A stretch of DNA of 64,000 bases, taken from NCBI RefSeq assembly GCF_002006345.1, contig NZ_LZZM01000113.1:1-64000 (forward strand). Reading direction: 5' to 3'. Source of the stretch: Clostridium puniceum (GTDB taxonomy: Bacteria > Bacillota > Clostridia > Clostridiales > Clostridiaceae). The position numbers and the translations under genes are program-made. Shown here in pieces: positions 16,437 through 26,003 of this stretch (position 1 is its first letter; every line of letters begins with the position of its first letter). A model generated the notes under the pieces. That model had not been told where the DNA came from. It did no database searches and saw only the letters and a list, made by a program, of their open reading frames with translations.

Positions 16437-17528
16437 ATGAGCAGGGTTAAATGGGTTAAATTATGGGTAGGTATTAATGATGATGAAAAAATGAAGTTAA
16501 TAGATGGAATGGAAAATAGAGATGTTATTTTTTATATTTGGATAAGATTAATAATTCAAGCAGGGAAAAATAATTCTAAAGGAGATATATTTTTAGCTGA
16601 AAATATGCCATACACCAAAGAGATGCTTTCAGTAATTTTCAACAGGCCAATAGAACAAATTGAGGCTGCTCTAAAAATTTTAGTGGATTTAAGGATGATT
16701 GAAGTTAATGATAGCAATTTTATAAAAATTTTAAATTGGGAAAAGCACCAAAATATTGAGGGGCTAGAAAAAATAAGAGAACAAACTAGAAAGCGTGTTG
16801 AGAAATATAGAGAGAAAAATAAATGTAACGCTGATGTAACGGAACAGAAGAAGAGTGAGATAGAGAATAAGAATGAGATAAAGATAGAAGTAGAGAAGAA
16901 GAGTAAGATAGAGAATGAGAAAGCGATAAAGATAGAAATAGAGGGGAAGGATGAGATAGAGAATAAGAAAGAGATAAAGATGGAAATAGAGGAGAAGGGT
17001 GAGATAAATAATAAGGATGAGAATGTGATAGAGATTAAGAAGAATAGTGAGAGGTGCAATGCAACTGATGGTCAGATAGATACTGGAAAAAAGGAAGTAA
17101 TAAAGATTGAGTGCTTTAGTAAAAATAGGACGGAAAGAGAAGCAGAAATGAAGGACGATTATGTCTTTGAAAATCATAGGAAAAGAGGTTTAGAGAGTGC
17201 TGATGAAATAATTTCATACACTAAAACTATAGAGGTTAAATTCATAGGTGTAACTTTGGCTGCAGTTAAACTAGCAGTATCTGATCATGGTGTCAGAAAT
17301 GTAAAATTGGCTATTGATAAGGCTGTTGAAGCTAATAAACCAAGGATGACTTATATAAACGGGATATTAGAAAATTGGAGCAGGGAAGGTTATCCAGAAG
17401 AGAAGTCATGTTCGAATGGCAATTTTATTGGTGGAGCAAAAAGACGTAAGCTTTTTTATTTTAATAATTTTGAGCCTAGAGATTATGATTATAAGGAATT
17501 AGAAAAAAGGCTTTTAGGTTGGGAATAA
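16437..17528 (+). CDS. Phage replisome organiser / DnaD-type replication initiation protein
   Basis: Protein of 363 residues. N-terminal phage_rep_org_N domain (about 1-100: VKWVKLWVGINDDEKMKLI, IFYIWIRLIIQAGK, MLSVIFNRPIEQIEAALKIL, FIKILNWEKHQ). The middle (about 115-225) is a repetitive charged stretch of EIENKNEIKIE-like units. The C-terminal DnaD/DnaB_2 domain (about 250-325) has AVKLAVSDHGVRNVKLAIDKAVEANKPRMTYINGILENW, the YIxxILxNW motif. It would recruit host replication proteins to phage origin DNA. The start is the ATG at 16437, after GGGAGG. The repeat-rich linker is long compared with usual members and may have grown by slippage. No phage structural genes follow. Confidence 0.8.
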   Translation: MSRVKWVKLWVGINDDEKMKLIDGMENRDVIFYIWIRLIIQAGKNNSKGDIFLAENMPYTKEMLSVIFNRPIEQIEAALKILVDLRMIEVNDSNFIKILNWEKHQNIEGLEKIREQTRKRVEKYREKNKCNADVTEQKKSEIENKNEIKIEVEKKSKIENEKAIKIEIEGKDEIENKKEIKMEIEEKGEINNKDENVIEIKKNSERCNATDGQIDTGKKEVIKIECFSKNRTEREAEMKDDYVFENHRKRGLESADEIISYTKTIEVKFIGVTLAAVKLAVSDHGVRNVKLAIDKAVEANKPRMTYINGILENWSREGYPEEKSCSNGNFIGGAKRRKLFYFNNFEPRDYDYKELEKRLLGWE

Positions 17529-17580
17529 TGACTTTAATTTAGAAATCATTAGCTAAAAAATTAATGTGAGTTCACAAAAA

Positions 17581-17618
17581 CTTAATTTTATTATAGGAAA
17601 ATTTAATATAAAATTAAG
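17581..17618 (+). terminator. Inverted repeat after the replication gene
   Basis: Perfect 11-bp arms CTTAATTTTAT/ATAAAATTAAG around a 16-base loop, followed by AATTTTC. A weak terminator or another AT-rich palindrome. Confidence 0.4.
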
Positions 17619-17761
17619 AATTTTCGTGTCAAATCTACATTTACAGTAAAGTATTAAGATGATAACATTATTATAATATAGTGATAATTTGGAAGTTTGG
17701 ATTTTGCTAATGATGTTTTAATCTGAAATAATACTGGGCGTGAGGATAAAGGGGGCGAAAT

Positions 17762-19186
17762 ATGAGTAAAAATATCAGAAATATAATTGCAGGAATATTT
17801 ATTTTAGCAGCTTTTTCCGCAGGAGCACCTAATTGTTTAAATTTTACATTAAAGAAAGCGTATGCAGAATATAAGCCTTCTTTAACGGATATATATTTAA
17901 GTGAAGGCGCTGATATAAATTTTTATGAAGGTAGATATTCTTATATTTTAGATTTAGATGAAAATACAGATGAGATATTTGTTAAAGCTAAGCCGGAAGA
18001 TCCACTAGACACAGTGAAAATAAATGGACAAGTAGTAACGAAAGAAGATTATTATAAGGAAAATTTAAAATTAGAAAAAGGTAGAAATACAATAGATATA
18101 GAAGTTATTGATGACAGGACTAAAAGTACAACTACCTATAGTGTTTATGTATATAGGGGTGGACACAAGGCTGTTTATTTGCAGGATATTAATATAAATG
18201 GTAAAACTATTGGCTTTAATAAAACTAACAGTGTATATAGTGTAGAATTAGATGAAGACACAGAATTAGTGGAGCTTGAAATCATACCTGGAAAAGGAAG
18301 ATATTCTATTTTTGTAAATGATACAGAGTTAAATGAAAATAATACGATTAAGTTAAAATTTAAAAAAGGTATAGGAAAATATAATCTAAATATTAGTTTT
18401 AAAGATGAAGATACTGAAAGAGTAGGAGCTTATACTTTAAATCTATATTTAGGAATACCAGTATCACCAAATGTTGAAGATTCAATCGAGAAGGTACTTA
18501 AACCTAACCAGTGGGTTTTAATCTATGGGAGATGGCGATATAATGATGAATTTGGTGTAAGTTTAAAGAATACTTGGTTTTATGATAATAAATATAAAAG
18601 TTATTTTCATTTTAATAGCCGTGGAAATATGCAAACAGGCTGGTTTGAAGAGGATGGAAAGACTTATTATTTAAATTCAAATGGGCATATGCAAACAGGC
18701 TGGGTATTTGATGATGATGAATGGTATTTTTTTGGTTCAGATGGTGCAAGAAAAAGTGGATGGATTAAACATGAAGGCAAATGGTATTCTTTAAGAGTAG
18801 ATGGAGGAATGTCAACAGGATGGATAGTAAGCAAAGGTGAGTGGTACTATTTGGATTCAAGTGGAGCTATGCAGACAGGCTGGATACTTGATGGCAGGAA
18901 ATGGTACTATTTAAGTGAAGATGGACATATGGAAACAGGATGGATTAAAGATAATAATGGATGGTATTTCCTAAATTCTGATGGAAGTATGAAATCTGGA
19001 GAGTGGTTTTATTATAATAATAACTGGTACTATTTAAATTATGTTGGAAATATGAGATGTGGATGGTTATATAAGGATGACAAATATTACTACTTAGATG
19101 AAGATGGAACAATGAGAACGACTACTAGAACTATTGATGGATATATTTATAATTTTAATAAAGATGGTTCAGTAAATTTTAATTAA
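17762..19186 (+). CDS. Secreted protein with two cadherin-like domains and CW repeats
   Basis: Protein of 474 residues. The signal peptide ends near AYA-E (residue about 37). Two cadherin-like beta-sandwich domains follow (about 40-128 and 132-230); each has the YSYxLDLDENT strand, a VKINGxxV turn and an N-T/L-NI-D/V end strand. From about 245 to the C-terminus there are about ten CW repeats (GWIVSKGEWYYLDSSGAMQT type), with the aromatic and Gly positions kept. It should be exported and bound to wall polymers through the repeats while the sandwich domains reach out. It has a GGGGGCG ribosome site. Monocistronic with a strong terminator at 19187-19228. Related in design to the next gene. Confidence 0.85.
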   Translation: MSKNIRNIIAGIFILAAFSAGAPNCLNFTLKKAYAEYKPSLTDIYLSEGADINFYEGRYSYILDLDENTDEIFVKAKPEDPLDTVKINGQVVTKEDYYKENLKLEKGRNTIDIEVIDDRTKSTTTYSVYVYRGGHKAVYLQDININGKTIGFNKTNSVYSVELDEDTELVELEIIPGKGRYSIFVNDTELNENNTIKLKFKKGIGKYNLNISFKDEDTERVGAYTLNLYLGIPVSPNVEDSIEKVLKPNQWVLIYGRWRYNDEFGVSLKNTWFYDNKYKSYFHFNSRGNMQTGWFEEDGKTYYLNSNGHMQTGWVFDDDEWYFFGSDGARKSGWIKHEGKWYSLRVDGGMSTGWIVSKGEWYYLDSSGAMQTGWILDGRKWYYLSEDGHMETGWIKDNNGWYFLNSDGSMKSGEWFYYNNNWYYLNYVGNMRCGWLYKDDKYYYLDEDGTMRTTTRTIDGYIYNFNKDGSVNFN

Positions 19187-19228
19187 AAATCCATTGGGAA
19201 ATTTTTTGTAATTTCCCAATGGATTTCA
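19187..19228 (+). terminator. Rho-independent terminator
   Basis: Near-perfect stem AAATCCATTGGGAAAT/ATTTCCCAATGGATTT directly after the stop codon, trailing into TTTCATTTG. Confidence 0.75.
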
Positions 19229-19621
19229 TTTGTCTAATAAAAAAGTACTCATAATATAAGAAGTTATTGTATATTATAATAGATTACTATGAGATTTATA
19301 TTTTGAAATCAAGGAGTATTAATGTAATTAGTAAGTTTTTACAAGTAAAATATATCTTTGAAAAGATTTCATAATAATGTTATTATATACTTGTTAAAAG
19401 TAAATAATTATATATATTCCAATAAATAAACTATATATTTAGTTACTCTACATTGCTTTAATTATAGTAAATTAATTTAGAACTTATATTATAATTATTA
19501 AGAGTTATTATTACATAATTTATGAAGTGTAAATCTAATAAAACTTTAATAAAGTGAAATCCTATATAAATAATAGGGCTATTATATATAATAAAACAAT
19601 TTTTGGGAGGATGTATGGGAC
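19229..19621. other. Intergenic region, nothing recognisable
   Basis: AT-rich leader of the next surface-protein gene, with a GGGAGG ribosome site at 19605-19610. No gene, repeat or clear sigma-A promoter identified. Confidence 0.35.
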
Positions 19622-21871
19622 ATGAAGACACAATTTGCGTTAAGAAAAATAATTTCATATTTATTGTTACTTACTATGCTGTTAGGAGGAGTGCAGTCAG
19701 CAAATGTGAAAGTAGCTAAGGCGGCTACACAAACGTCAGATAAAACTTTTGCCGAACAAATAATACTTAAATCTGATCTTGAACCTAATAAAGAGGTTAT
19801 AGTGGATTCGGTAAGTGGCAAACTAACTTATGAAAAAATCAATCTTGCTACAAAATCTTTTTCTATAGAAGGTAATACAGGATATAAAGTTACAAATGTT
19901 ACTTATCCATCTTCTTTAACTCAAACTAAAGGAACTGGTAGCAATAATACAACTAAATATCAATATGCAATAAAAGAATATAGTAATTTTACTTTTGTAA
20001 TATCGGTTGAAAGTTTAGATGGTACAATTAAGAATACATATTCAATTGATATGAAATATGATATGGAATCACTATTTCAATTTGATACTATAGATATCAC
20101 TTATACTGATACTGATGGAAAAAAAACGCCTTCAAGCATTAGCTATAATGAGAAGGATTCAGATGGATATTATAGAACAGACGATGTACCAATAAATATA
20201 GTTAAGGCAAAAATCAATTTAATAAGTGGCTCATACATTATGACAGAAGGTGTTAAAATTAATGGAAAAGCTGCTGGCTCAGAAATTGATTTAGTTGGTG
20301 GAGAAAATTATATAACTATATCAATAACCCATAATAATGCTACTAAAGAATATAACTTGATAATAAACAAAAAAGGACAGGCTTTATTAAAATCTTTAGT
20401 CCCTTCTGTAGGAAGTTTAAGTCCAGCATTTGATGGAAATACTGTAAACTATACTATAACTGTACCTACAACTCAAACAACTATAGCATTCACTCCAACT
20501 TCTGTAGATAATTCATCTACAATTAAAATTGGGAAATATGTTGTAAAGAGTGGTAAGAAAAGTAGTGAAATTTCTCTTTCAGAGGGAACAAATAAGATTT
20601 CTGTTACAGTTACAACTAAGGAAGATGAAAGTTTAACTTATACAATAAATGTAGTTAGAACAGAAAAATTTAGGAGTGCAAATCTTTCTTCTTTAACACT
20701 TAGCAGTGGAACTTTAAATCCAGCATTTAATAAGGAAATTTATGAATATACTGCAGCAGTTGAAAATACTGTTTCATCAATAACTGTAAGAGCAACAGCA
20801 GAAGATGCAGCAGCAACTATTAAAGTTAATGATGTTAAGATTCCAAGTGGTGCAACATCTGGAGCTATTAATTTAGATGAAGGTGGAAATTTAATAACTG
20901 TAACAGTTACTGATAGTAAAGGCAATACGAACACTTATACAATAAATTTAACTCGAAAATATCCTAAGGATAATGTTAACTTAAGCAGTCTTTCTGTAAC
21001 AGATGGAACTATGTCTCCAAGATTTAATCCAGAGACTTATGCATATAGTGTTAAAGTAGCTAGAAATATTGAAAAAGTCAGAATATTATTTAAAGCTCAA
21101 AATGAAAAAGCTAAGATTAAAATAAATGGAAAAGAATATGCGAGTGGTCAGCAATCAGATTATATAAAATTAGAGTTAGGTGCTAATCTTGCAGTAGTAC
21201 AAGTTGTAGCAGAGGATGGTAAATCAACTACTACCTATAAGTTAAGTATAATAAGAGGAGAAATAGAAGGAATAAATCAATGGGTTCTTGTTGGTAACGA
21301 ATGGACTTTCTATAATGCGGAAGGTATACAAATCAAGAATCAATGGGTTAAATATGATAATCAATGGTATTATTTAGATTTCAATGGATACCGTAAAAGT
21401 GGATGGATATTTGTAAGTGAAAAATACTATTATCTAAATAATGATGGAATAATGCAAACAGGTTGGTTTTATGATAAAGGATATTGGTACTATCTTGAAG
21501 GTAGCGGTGCTATGAAAACAAATGCTTGGGCTACTTATGATGCAAAATGGTACTACTTCAATAACTTTGGTGAAATGACAACAGGCTGGATAGAATATAA
21601 AGGTAAATGGTATTACATGGATGATCACGGTGTAATGCAAAAGGGTTGGACAACTTATGATAAGAATAAGTATTACTTAAATGATGATGGAAGCATGAAA
21701 TATGGCTGGTTATATAATGGTAAAACATGGTTTTATTTAGGTGAGGGAGGAAAAATGGTAAGAGGCTGGCAAGTAATAGATGGTAAGAGATATTACTTTG
21801 ACGCAAATGGACTGATGAAAACAGGAATGATGTTCCTTGATGGTCAATGGATAAATTTAAATAATATTTAA
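19622..21871 (+). CDS. Large secreted protein with multiple cadherin-like domains and CW repeats
   Basis: Protein of 749 residues. Signal peptide to about residue 36. At least three well-kept cadherin-like beta-sandwich domains (about 257-345, 350-445, 450-545) share the pattern LSSLTLSSGTLNPAFNKEIYEYT, VKINGxxxxSG, L-EGxNxIxVTVT and TYTINxxR; two more diverged copies precede them (about 60-250). CW repeats occupy about 550-749 (nine to ten units, ending GMMFLDGQWINLNNI). It is likely an extended wall-attached surface protein. It shares domain types and order with the preceding gene and probably arose from it by duplication and domain gain. No catalytic motif is visible. Confidence 0.85.
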   Translation: MKTQFALRKIISYLLLLTMLLGGVQSANVKVAKAATQTSDKTFAEQIILKSDLEPNKEVIVDSVSGKLTYEKINLATKSFSIEGNTGYKVTNVTYPSSLTQTKGTGSNNTTKYQYAIKEYSNFTFVISVESLDGTIKNTYSIDMKYDMESLFQFDTIDITYTDTDGKKTPSSISYNEKDSDGYYRTDDVPINIVKAKINLISGSYIMTEGVKINGKAAGSEIDLVGGENYITISITHNNATKEYNLIINKKGQALLKSLVPSVGSLSPAFDGNTVNYTITVPTTQTTIAFTPTSVDNSSTIKIGKYVVKSGKKSSEISLSEGTNKISVTVTTKEDESLTYTINVVRTEKFRSANLSSLTLSSGTLNPAFNKEIYEYTAAVENTVSSITVRATAEDAAATIKVNDVKIPSGATSGAINLDEGGNLITVTVTDSKGNTNTYTINLTRKYPKDNVNLSSLSVTDGTMSPRFNPETYAYSVKVARNIEKVRILFKAQNEKAKIKINGKEYASGQQSDYIKLELGANLAVVQVVAEDGKSTTTYKLSIIRGEIEGINQWVLVGNEWTFYNAEGIQIKNQWVKYDNQWYYLDFNGYRKSGWIFVSEKYYYLNNDGIMQTGWFYDKGYWYYLEGSGAMKTNAWATYDAKWYYFNNFGEMTTGWIEYKGKWYYMDDHGVMQKGWTTYDKNKYYLNDDGSMKYGWLYNGKTWFYLGEGGKMVRGWQVIDGKRYYFDANGLMKTGMMFLDGQWINLNNI

Positions 21872-21941
21872 TATATGTTTGCACTGAAATTTTTAACAGT
21901 AGGTTAATCTTACTGAAGAATTAAAGTGTAGAATTGCAATA

Positions 21942-21984
21942 AATAGAAGTGGTGATTACTTAAATTGCTGCTTCTATTTTTGTT
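21942..21984 (+). terminator. Terminator after the 19622 gene
   Basis: AATAGAAG/CTTCTATT stem with a long loop, followed by TTTTTGTTATT. Confidence 0.6.
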
Positions 21985-22100
21985 ATTATTTATGAATTAC
22001 TTATAGCTGATTATAATTACAAGTTCTTAGATGCAGATTTATTATTGCAACATATATAAATAATCTTTAATTTAAAATATAAATATTCAATTAATCATTT

Positions 22101-22128
22101 TTACATAATAAAGAAAAAATGCTATACT
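22101..22128 (+). promoter_or_regulatory. Promoter of the 22153 gene
   Basis: TTACAT at 22101-22106, 16 bases, TATACT at 22123-22128, with a TG extension just before the -10 (TGC). The start codon follows after 24 bases and has a GGGGG ribosome site. Confidence 0.65.
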
Positions 22129-22152
22129 ATTCTATAAAAGGGGGATTAAAGA

Positions 22153-22713
22153 ATGAAAAGAAAAAAATTAACACAAACTATTGCATTAGCACTATTATTA
22201 ATTGTTGGAAGCAGTATTGTTCCAACAATATCAGCATCAGCTGCCGAAGTAAATGTAGTTTCTGATAAAAAAGACACAGAAAAAGGTACAACTATCACTT
22301 TATCTCAATTTAAAAATGCATCACAGGTTGAAATATTGGACGAAAATACAATTTTAATTGACGGAAAAAGCTACGATTTCGATTATGTTGCTGGTATTTT
22401 ATGCAAAGGAATCGATTCAGAAACAACTAATATAAGTATAGACAAAGTTGCAATTCTTAGAAATCCGGCTACAGCTACTATAAGAACAGCTGCAAAATGG
22501 ATAGTTAAGAATTGGAACAAAATTTATAATAAGATTCCAGATTCGGCTAAAAAATACTTCAAGTTAGATGGTTTTATGAAAGTAATGGATCAATATATAG
22601 ACATATCTGGAAGTATTGAAGAATTCCTTAACAGTTGCTTTAGAGACATGGGCATGCCAGAATGGGCAAATTGGGCAATAACAAATGCAATAATGGTGAT
22701 TATACCAATTTAA
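22153..22713 (+). CDS. Small secreted protein of unknown function
   Basis: Protein of 186 residues. A clear signal peptide (KRKK, hydrophobic core, ASA-AE near residue 31). The mature part has a short strand-rich region (ITLSQFKNASQVEILDENTILIDGKSYDFDYVAGILC) and then a helical C-terminal half (AAKWIVKNWNKIYNKIPDSAKKYFKLDGF..., ending in a hydrophobic WANWAITNAIMVIIPI). Two Cys residues are present. The hydrophobic tail and small size, with a membrane protein and XRE regulator beside it, recall secreted toxin/bacteriocin-like proteins. No family is recognised, and this is a guess from layout. Own promoter and terminator. Confidence 0.6.
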   Translation: MKRKKLTQTIALALLLIVGSSIVPTISASAAEVNVVSDKKDTEKGTTITLSQFKNASQVEILDENTILIDGKSYDFDYVAGILCKGIDSETTNISIDKVAILRNPATATIRTAAKWIVKNWNKIYNKIPDSAKKYFKLDGFMKVMDQYIDISGSIEEFLNSCFRDMGMPEWANWAITNAIMVIIPI

Positions 22714-22715
22714 TA

Positions 22716-22747
22716 AAAAATAGGTGGATAATCCACCTATTTTTTAT
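22716..22747. terminator. Bidirectional terminator between convergent genes
   Basis: Stem AATAGGTGGAT/ATCCACCTATT flanked by A-run and T-run (AAAAAA before, TTTTTT after). Serves the 22153 gene and the minus-strand gene ending at 22747. Confidence 0.8.
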
Positions 22748-23187
22748 TAATTTCGCTTATCATAATAAAAACAACTGCTTATTTCAGCAATCATCATAAT
22801 TATAGTAACGCTTCCTATCCCAATAAGAATTCCACCTAATACAATATTCTTCGTTAATGCTAATGCAATCATACATACAAGGGTAATAATAAGACAAATT
22901 GAAAATGTAATATTAAATGCATTACTTTTGGATTTCATCTCAACTAAAAATTTTCTCTCATCATAGTTTTTTTTATCTTCTTTTGTACACTTGCTGCTTA
23001 AACTTCTATATATTTCTGTTATTCCAAATAAAACGCAAAGGATATCTGCTATGATATATTTAATAATTCTTAAAGTATTTAAATCGTTAAAACGTATAAT
23101 TGTAGATGGAATAATAATTAATGACAATAACAAAAATACTATACCACTACAAAATTTTTTCTTGTTATATATTTTTATATTTCTCAT
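22747..23187 (-). CDS. Four-helix membrane protein of the DUF2178-like type
   Basis: Protein of 146 residues with four predicted membrane helices: about 12-30, 42-58, 88-110 and 113-135. They are split two and two by a charged cytoplasmic loop (KCTKEDKKNYDERKFLVEMKSKSNA). The DERxxxVEMKSKSxAF block in the loop is the usual mark of small Firmicutes membrane proteins paired with an XRE regulator (DUF2178 and relatives). Its start overlaps the end of the XRE gene by 23 bases, so the two are translationally coupled. Role unknown; immunity or stress sensing is possible from context. Confidence 0.65.
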   Translation of the reverse strand: MRNIKIYNKKKFCSGIVFLLLSLIIIPSTIIRFNDLNTLRIIKYIIADILCVLFGITEIYRSLSSKCTKEDKKNYDERKFLVEMKSKSNAFNITFSICLIITLVCMIALALTKNIVLGGILIGIGSVTIIMMIAEISSCFYYDKRN

Positions 23188-23389
23188 CTTCTAAATTCTC
23201 CTTTAAACAATATAAATCTTCGATGGTAGTATTAAAAACACGAGCTATCTTATATGCCAAGATGATTGATGGATTGTATTGTCCTTTTTCAAGTGAAATT
23301 ATTGTTCTTGAAGAAACTGAAACTAAATCAGAAAGTTGCTGTTGTGTCATATTATCTGAAGTTCTTAATTCTTTTACTCTATTCTTCAA
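23165..23389 (-). CDS. XRE-family transcriptional regulator
   Basis: Protein of 74 residues that is almost only a helix-turn-helix: VKELRTSDNMTQQQLSDLVSVSSRTIISLEKGQYNPSIILAYKIARVFNTTIEDLY. It belongs to the short YgzD/YvaO-like class (about 65-75 residues) in which the regulator is co-transcribed with a small membrane protein. It probably represses its own operon. An AGGTGC-type ribosome site precedes the ATG on the minus strand. Confidence 0.85.
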   Translation of the reverse strand: MKNRVKELRTSDNMTQQQLSDLVSVSSRTIISLEKGQYNPSIILAYKIARVFNTTIEDLYCLKENLEDEKYKNI

Positions 23390-23574
23390 TTATAGTGCAC
23401 CTCTTTTTTATGATAATGTGAAACAAACTTCACATGAAATTTGTTTTTATATTACCATTATATACTGTTATTGTCAATGATTAATGAGAAATGTTATTAA
23501 TAGTTCAGCAAATTAATGAAAAATTATTAAAAACAAAATTGGCTAATAATATTTAATTCTATATATGAAAAAAC

Positions 23575-23602
23575 TTGAACTAGTCAGTATAAATGGTATA
23601 AT
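23575..23602 (+). promoter_or_regulatory. Promoter of the 23632 gene
   Basis: TTGAAC at 23575-23580, 16 bases, TATAAT at 23597-23602, followed by GGAGG at 23618-23622 and ATG at 23632. Confidence 0.75.
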
Positions 23603-23631
23603 ATGATTAGATGTTTTGGAGGCGATGAATT

Positions 23632-25758
23632 ATGATACGAAGAATAAATAAAGTGGTTGCGTTGGTACTTATTGCGACTAGTATATGTACGGTAGCACCA
23701 ATTTCAGCGAGTTTTATTAAAATTGCGAATGCTTCAGTAAATGATGAATTGGCAATAAATGCAGATAAACAAGTTAATAATGTAAAATTAGCAGGAGCAG
23801 CAGATATTATAGCTGCAATTCCAGATGGAAATGTACTTATTACAATGGCAGAGGCAAGTGCAAATGATAGTTTAGAACAAGGAATGGGTAATATATTTGC
23901 AGCACAAGGTGCAACTTCAAAGGTGAATGAAGCCTGTGGAACTTTATCTTATGCACTATCTGATGATTCAGTTAACACTATATCAACTTCAGTTTTGTCA
24001 CAGCTTAAGGAACCTATTACAAATGCTGTTGCAGCACAGATGGCAGCTAAGTTAAATATGTCCACAGAGATCGTAAAAGGAATAATTGCTTCAACGGTGG
24101 AACAAAAATTAAGTGATGCACTGCCAAGTGCCATTAAAAGCAGATTTGAAAATATTCCAGTATACCAATATACTGGGAAAAATGCCTCGGGTACAATTAT
24201 GGCACAAGCTTTTGTAGTTAAAGGCTTAGTTGGGTCTATAGTAAATTCTGTAGGACAAAGCGCTACAGGTAAAGGTGGTTCATATTGTGTAAATACTTAT
24301 AATGCATATGTTAGAAATGCAAAATATAACAGTCTAGCACCAATTCCAGCGCTAGCGTTTACTCCAACAACAGGTACAAGCTTATATAAAAAGGCAATTG
24401 ATTTAAGTAATGGTGCTAAAGTTATTGGAGATGGTATGAGCATTAATGTTATTGATTCATCAAATAACAAGGTATATGTAATAAATAATCCTGTTTATAA
24501 TATGCTAAAGATGCAGCAAGGAGAAGCAAGTACTGTAAATAAAGAGTTAAATGTTATTGATTTTAGTGGAGTTACTGATTTAAAAGGAACTCTTAGCAAT
24601 AAATTAGATGTAAATGGAACAAGCTTTTCAATTTTAAGTTTAGCTTTGACTAAAGATAATTCAACAATATCAAATAAGAACTATCAATATAATATGGTAG
24701 TTGGAGCATATGAAAAAACTTTATTAGAAAAACAAATTGAGGATCTTAATTTACCTGTAACGACAACAGCAGCAGTAACAAATATGATAAAGAATGATTC
24801 GTATCTTATGGTTCCGAATATAAAGGAAAATATAGGAGAAATTGTTGATGGTGCTATAGAAAAGAGTGGAATTAACAAAATTGTTACTGGAATAACTGAT
24901 TCAATAGATGATTTAAGTGATTCAATAGATGATTTATCTGATTCACTTAATGATAAGAGTGATGATGTAGATGATGCTTGGGATAAAGTTTTTGATAGAT
25001 TTGACAATGAAAAAGGCTGGGGCAAAAGAGATGGGTATAAATATTATTATGATAAAGATGGAGTAAGTTTAAAGGGTGTTCAAAAAATCAATGGTAAGAC
25101 TTACTACTTTAATAGAATTGATGGTGCAATGGAAACTGGCTGGCAAATAGTTGATGGCAAAAGATGTTACTTTGATAAGAAAAAAGGATATCAAGTGTAT
25201 AATCAATGGATTGAAGACAATGGTGACAAGTATTATGTTGGAGAAGATGGAACTGTTAAAAAAATGGAATGGGTTAATGTTGGAGGAAAAACTTATTATG
25301 TAAAAGCTGATGGAAAGATGGCTAAAGATTGGCTTAAAATAGAAGATTATTGGTATTACTTCAATGAAGACGGAGCTATGGCAACTTCTACTTGGAAAAT
25401 ATATAAAGATAAATGGCATTATTTAAAAGACAATGGACAATCTGCTGTTGATTGGCTTCAATTAGGAGACAAGTGGTACTACTTTAAAGATCCATCAGCA
25501 GAACTGCAAACAGGATGGTTTAGAGCAGATGGAAGCTGGTATTATACAAATTCAGATGGATCAATGAAGACAGGATGGGCAGAAGCATCTGACGGCTGGT
25601 GTTATTTAGATGATGCTACTGGCAAGATGAAGAAAAATGAGTGGGTTACCGTTGATGGTAATACGTATTATTTCAATGTTAATGGAATAATGGTAACAGG
25701 TTCAAGATATATAAATGGAAAAAAATATGTGTTTAACTCAGATGGAACTTTAAGCTAA
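23632..25758 (+). CDS. Secreted protein with novel N-terminal region and CW repeats
   Basis: Protein of 708 residues. Signal peptide to about residue 34 (ending ANA-S). Residues 35-415 form an Ala/Ser/Asn-rich region with many small residues (AGAADIIAAIPDGNVLITMAEASAND, VAAQMAAKLNMSTEIVKGIIAS) and no known motif. Residues about 420-455 are an acidic heptad-like linker (IDDLSDS repeated). The last 250 residues hold about a dozen CW repeats, more diverged than in the neighbours. Exported and wall bound by inference; the N-terminal region is not recognised. Promoter and terminator make it a single-gene unit. Confidence 0.75.
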   Translation: MIRRINKVVALVLIATSICTVAPISASFIKIANASVNDELAINADKQVNNVKLAGAADIIAAIPDGNVLITMAEASANDSLEQGMGNIFAAQGATSKVNEACGTLSYALSDDSVNTISTSVLSQLKEPITNAVAAQMAAKLNMSTEIVKGIIASTVEQKLSDALPSAIKSRFENIPVYQYTGKNASGTIMAQAFVVKGLVGSIVNSVGQSATGKGGSYCVNTYNAYVRNAKYNSLAPIPALAFTPTTGTSLYKKAIDLSNGAKVIGDGMSINVIDSSNNKVYVINNPVYNMLKMQQGEASTVNKELNVIDFSGVTDLKGTLSNKLDVNGTSFSILSLALTKDNSTISNKNYQYNMVVGAYEKTLLEKQIEDLNLPVTTTAAVTNMIKNDSYLMVPNIKENIGEIVDGAIEKSGINKIVTGITDSIDDLSDSIDDLSDSLNDKSDDVDDAWDKVFDRFDNEKGWGKRDGYKYYYDKDGVSLKGVQKINGKTYYFNRIDGAMETGWQIVDGKRCYFDKKKGYQVYNQWIEDNGDKYYVGEDGTVKKMEWVNVGGKTYYVKADGKMAKDWLKIEDYWYYFNEDGAMATSTWKIYKDKWHYLKDNGQSAVDWLQLGDKWYYFKDPSAELQTGWFRADGSWYYTNSDGSMKTGWAEASDGWCYLDDATGKMKKNEWVTVDGNTYYFNVNGIMVTGSRYINGKKYVFNSDGTLS

Positions 25759-25785
25759 TAGTTTAATTTATTTAAAGTTATAATG

Positions 25786-25823
25786 AATCCTCTACATTAA
25801 TTATGGATGTAGAGGATTTTTTT
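25786..25823 (+). terminator. Rho-independent terminator
   Basis: Stem AATCCTCTACAT/ATGTAGAGGATT followed by TTTTTTT, 28 bases after the stop. Confidence 0.85.
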
Positions 25824-26003
25824 GAGAAAAATTCTAGTATACAACTTTTTTTTATAGTACTATAGTTATATAGAAATATATCGAAAATAAATATATGAAT
25901 TATATTATGTCTATTTAACATATAGATTATTTTATTAACCATTACAATTAGAGTTGTAAAGAGATTATAGGCTGAAAATTTTGATTAGTAATTAGCAAGT
26001 AAT

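Noticed and set aside
16556..17177. Two long minus-strand frames (Phe/Ile/Ser-rich and Leu/Tyr-rich) opposite the replisome organiser
   Set aside because: They arise from the GAGATAGA-type repeats of the coding strand; composition is artefactual and no start signal is present.
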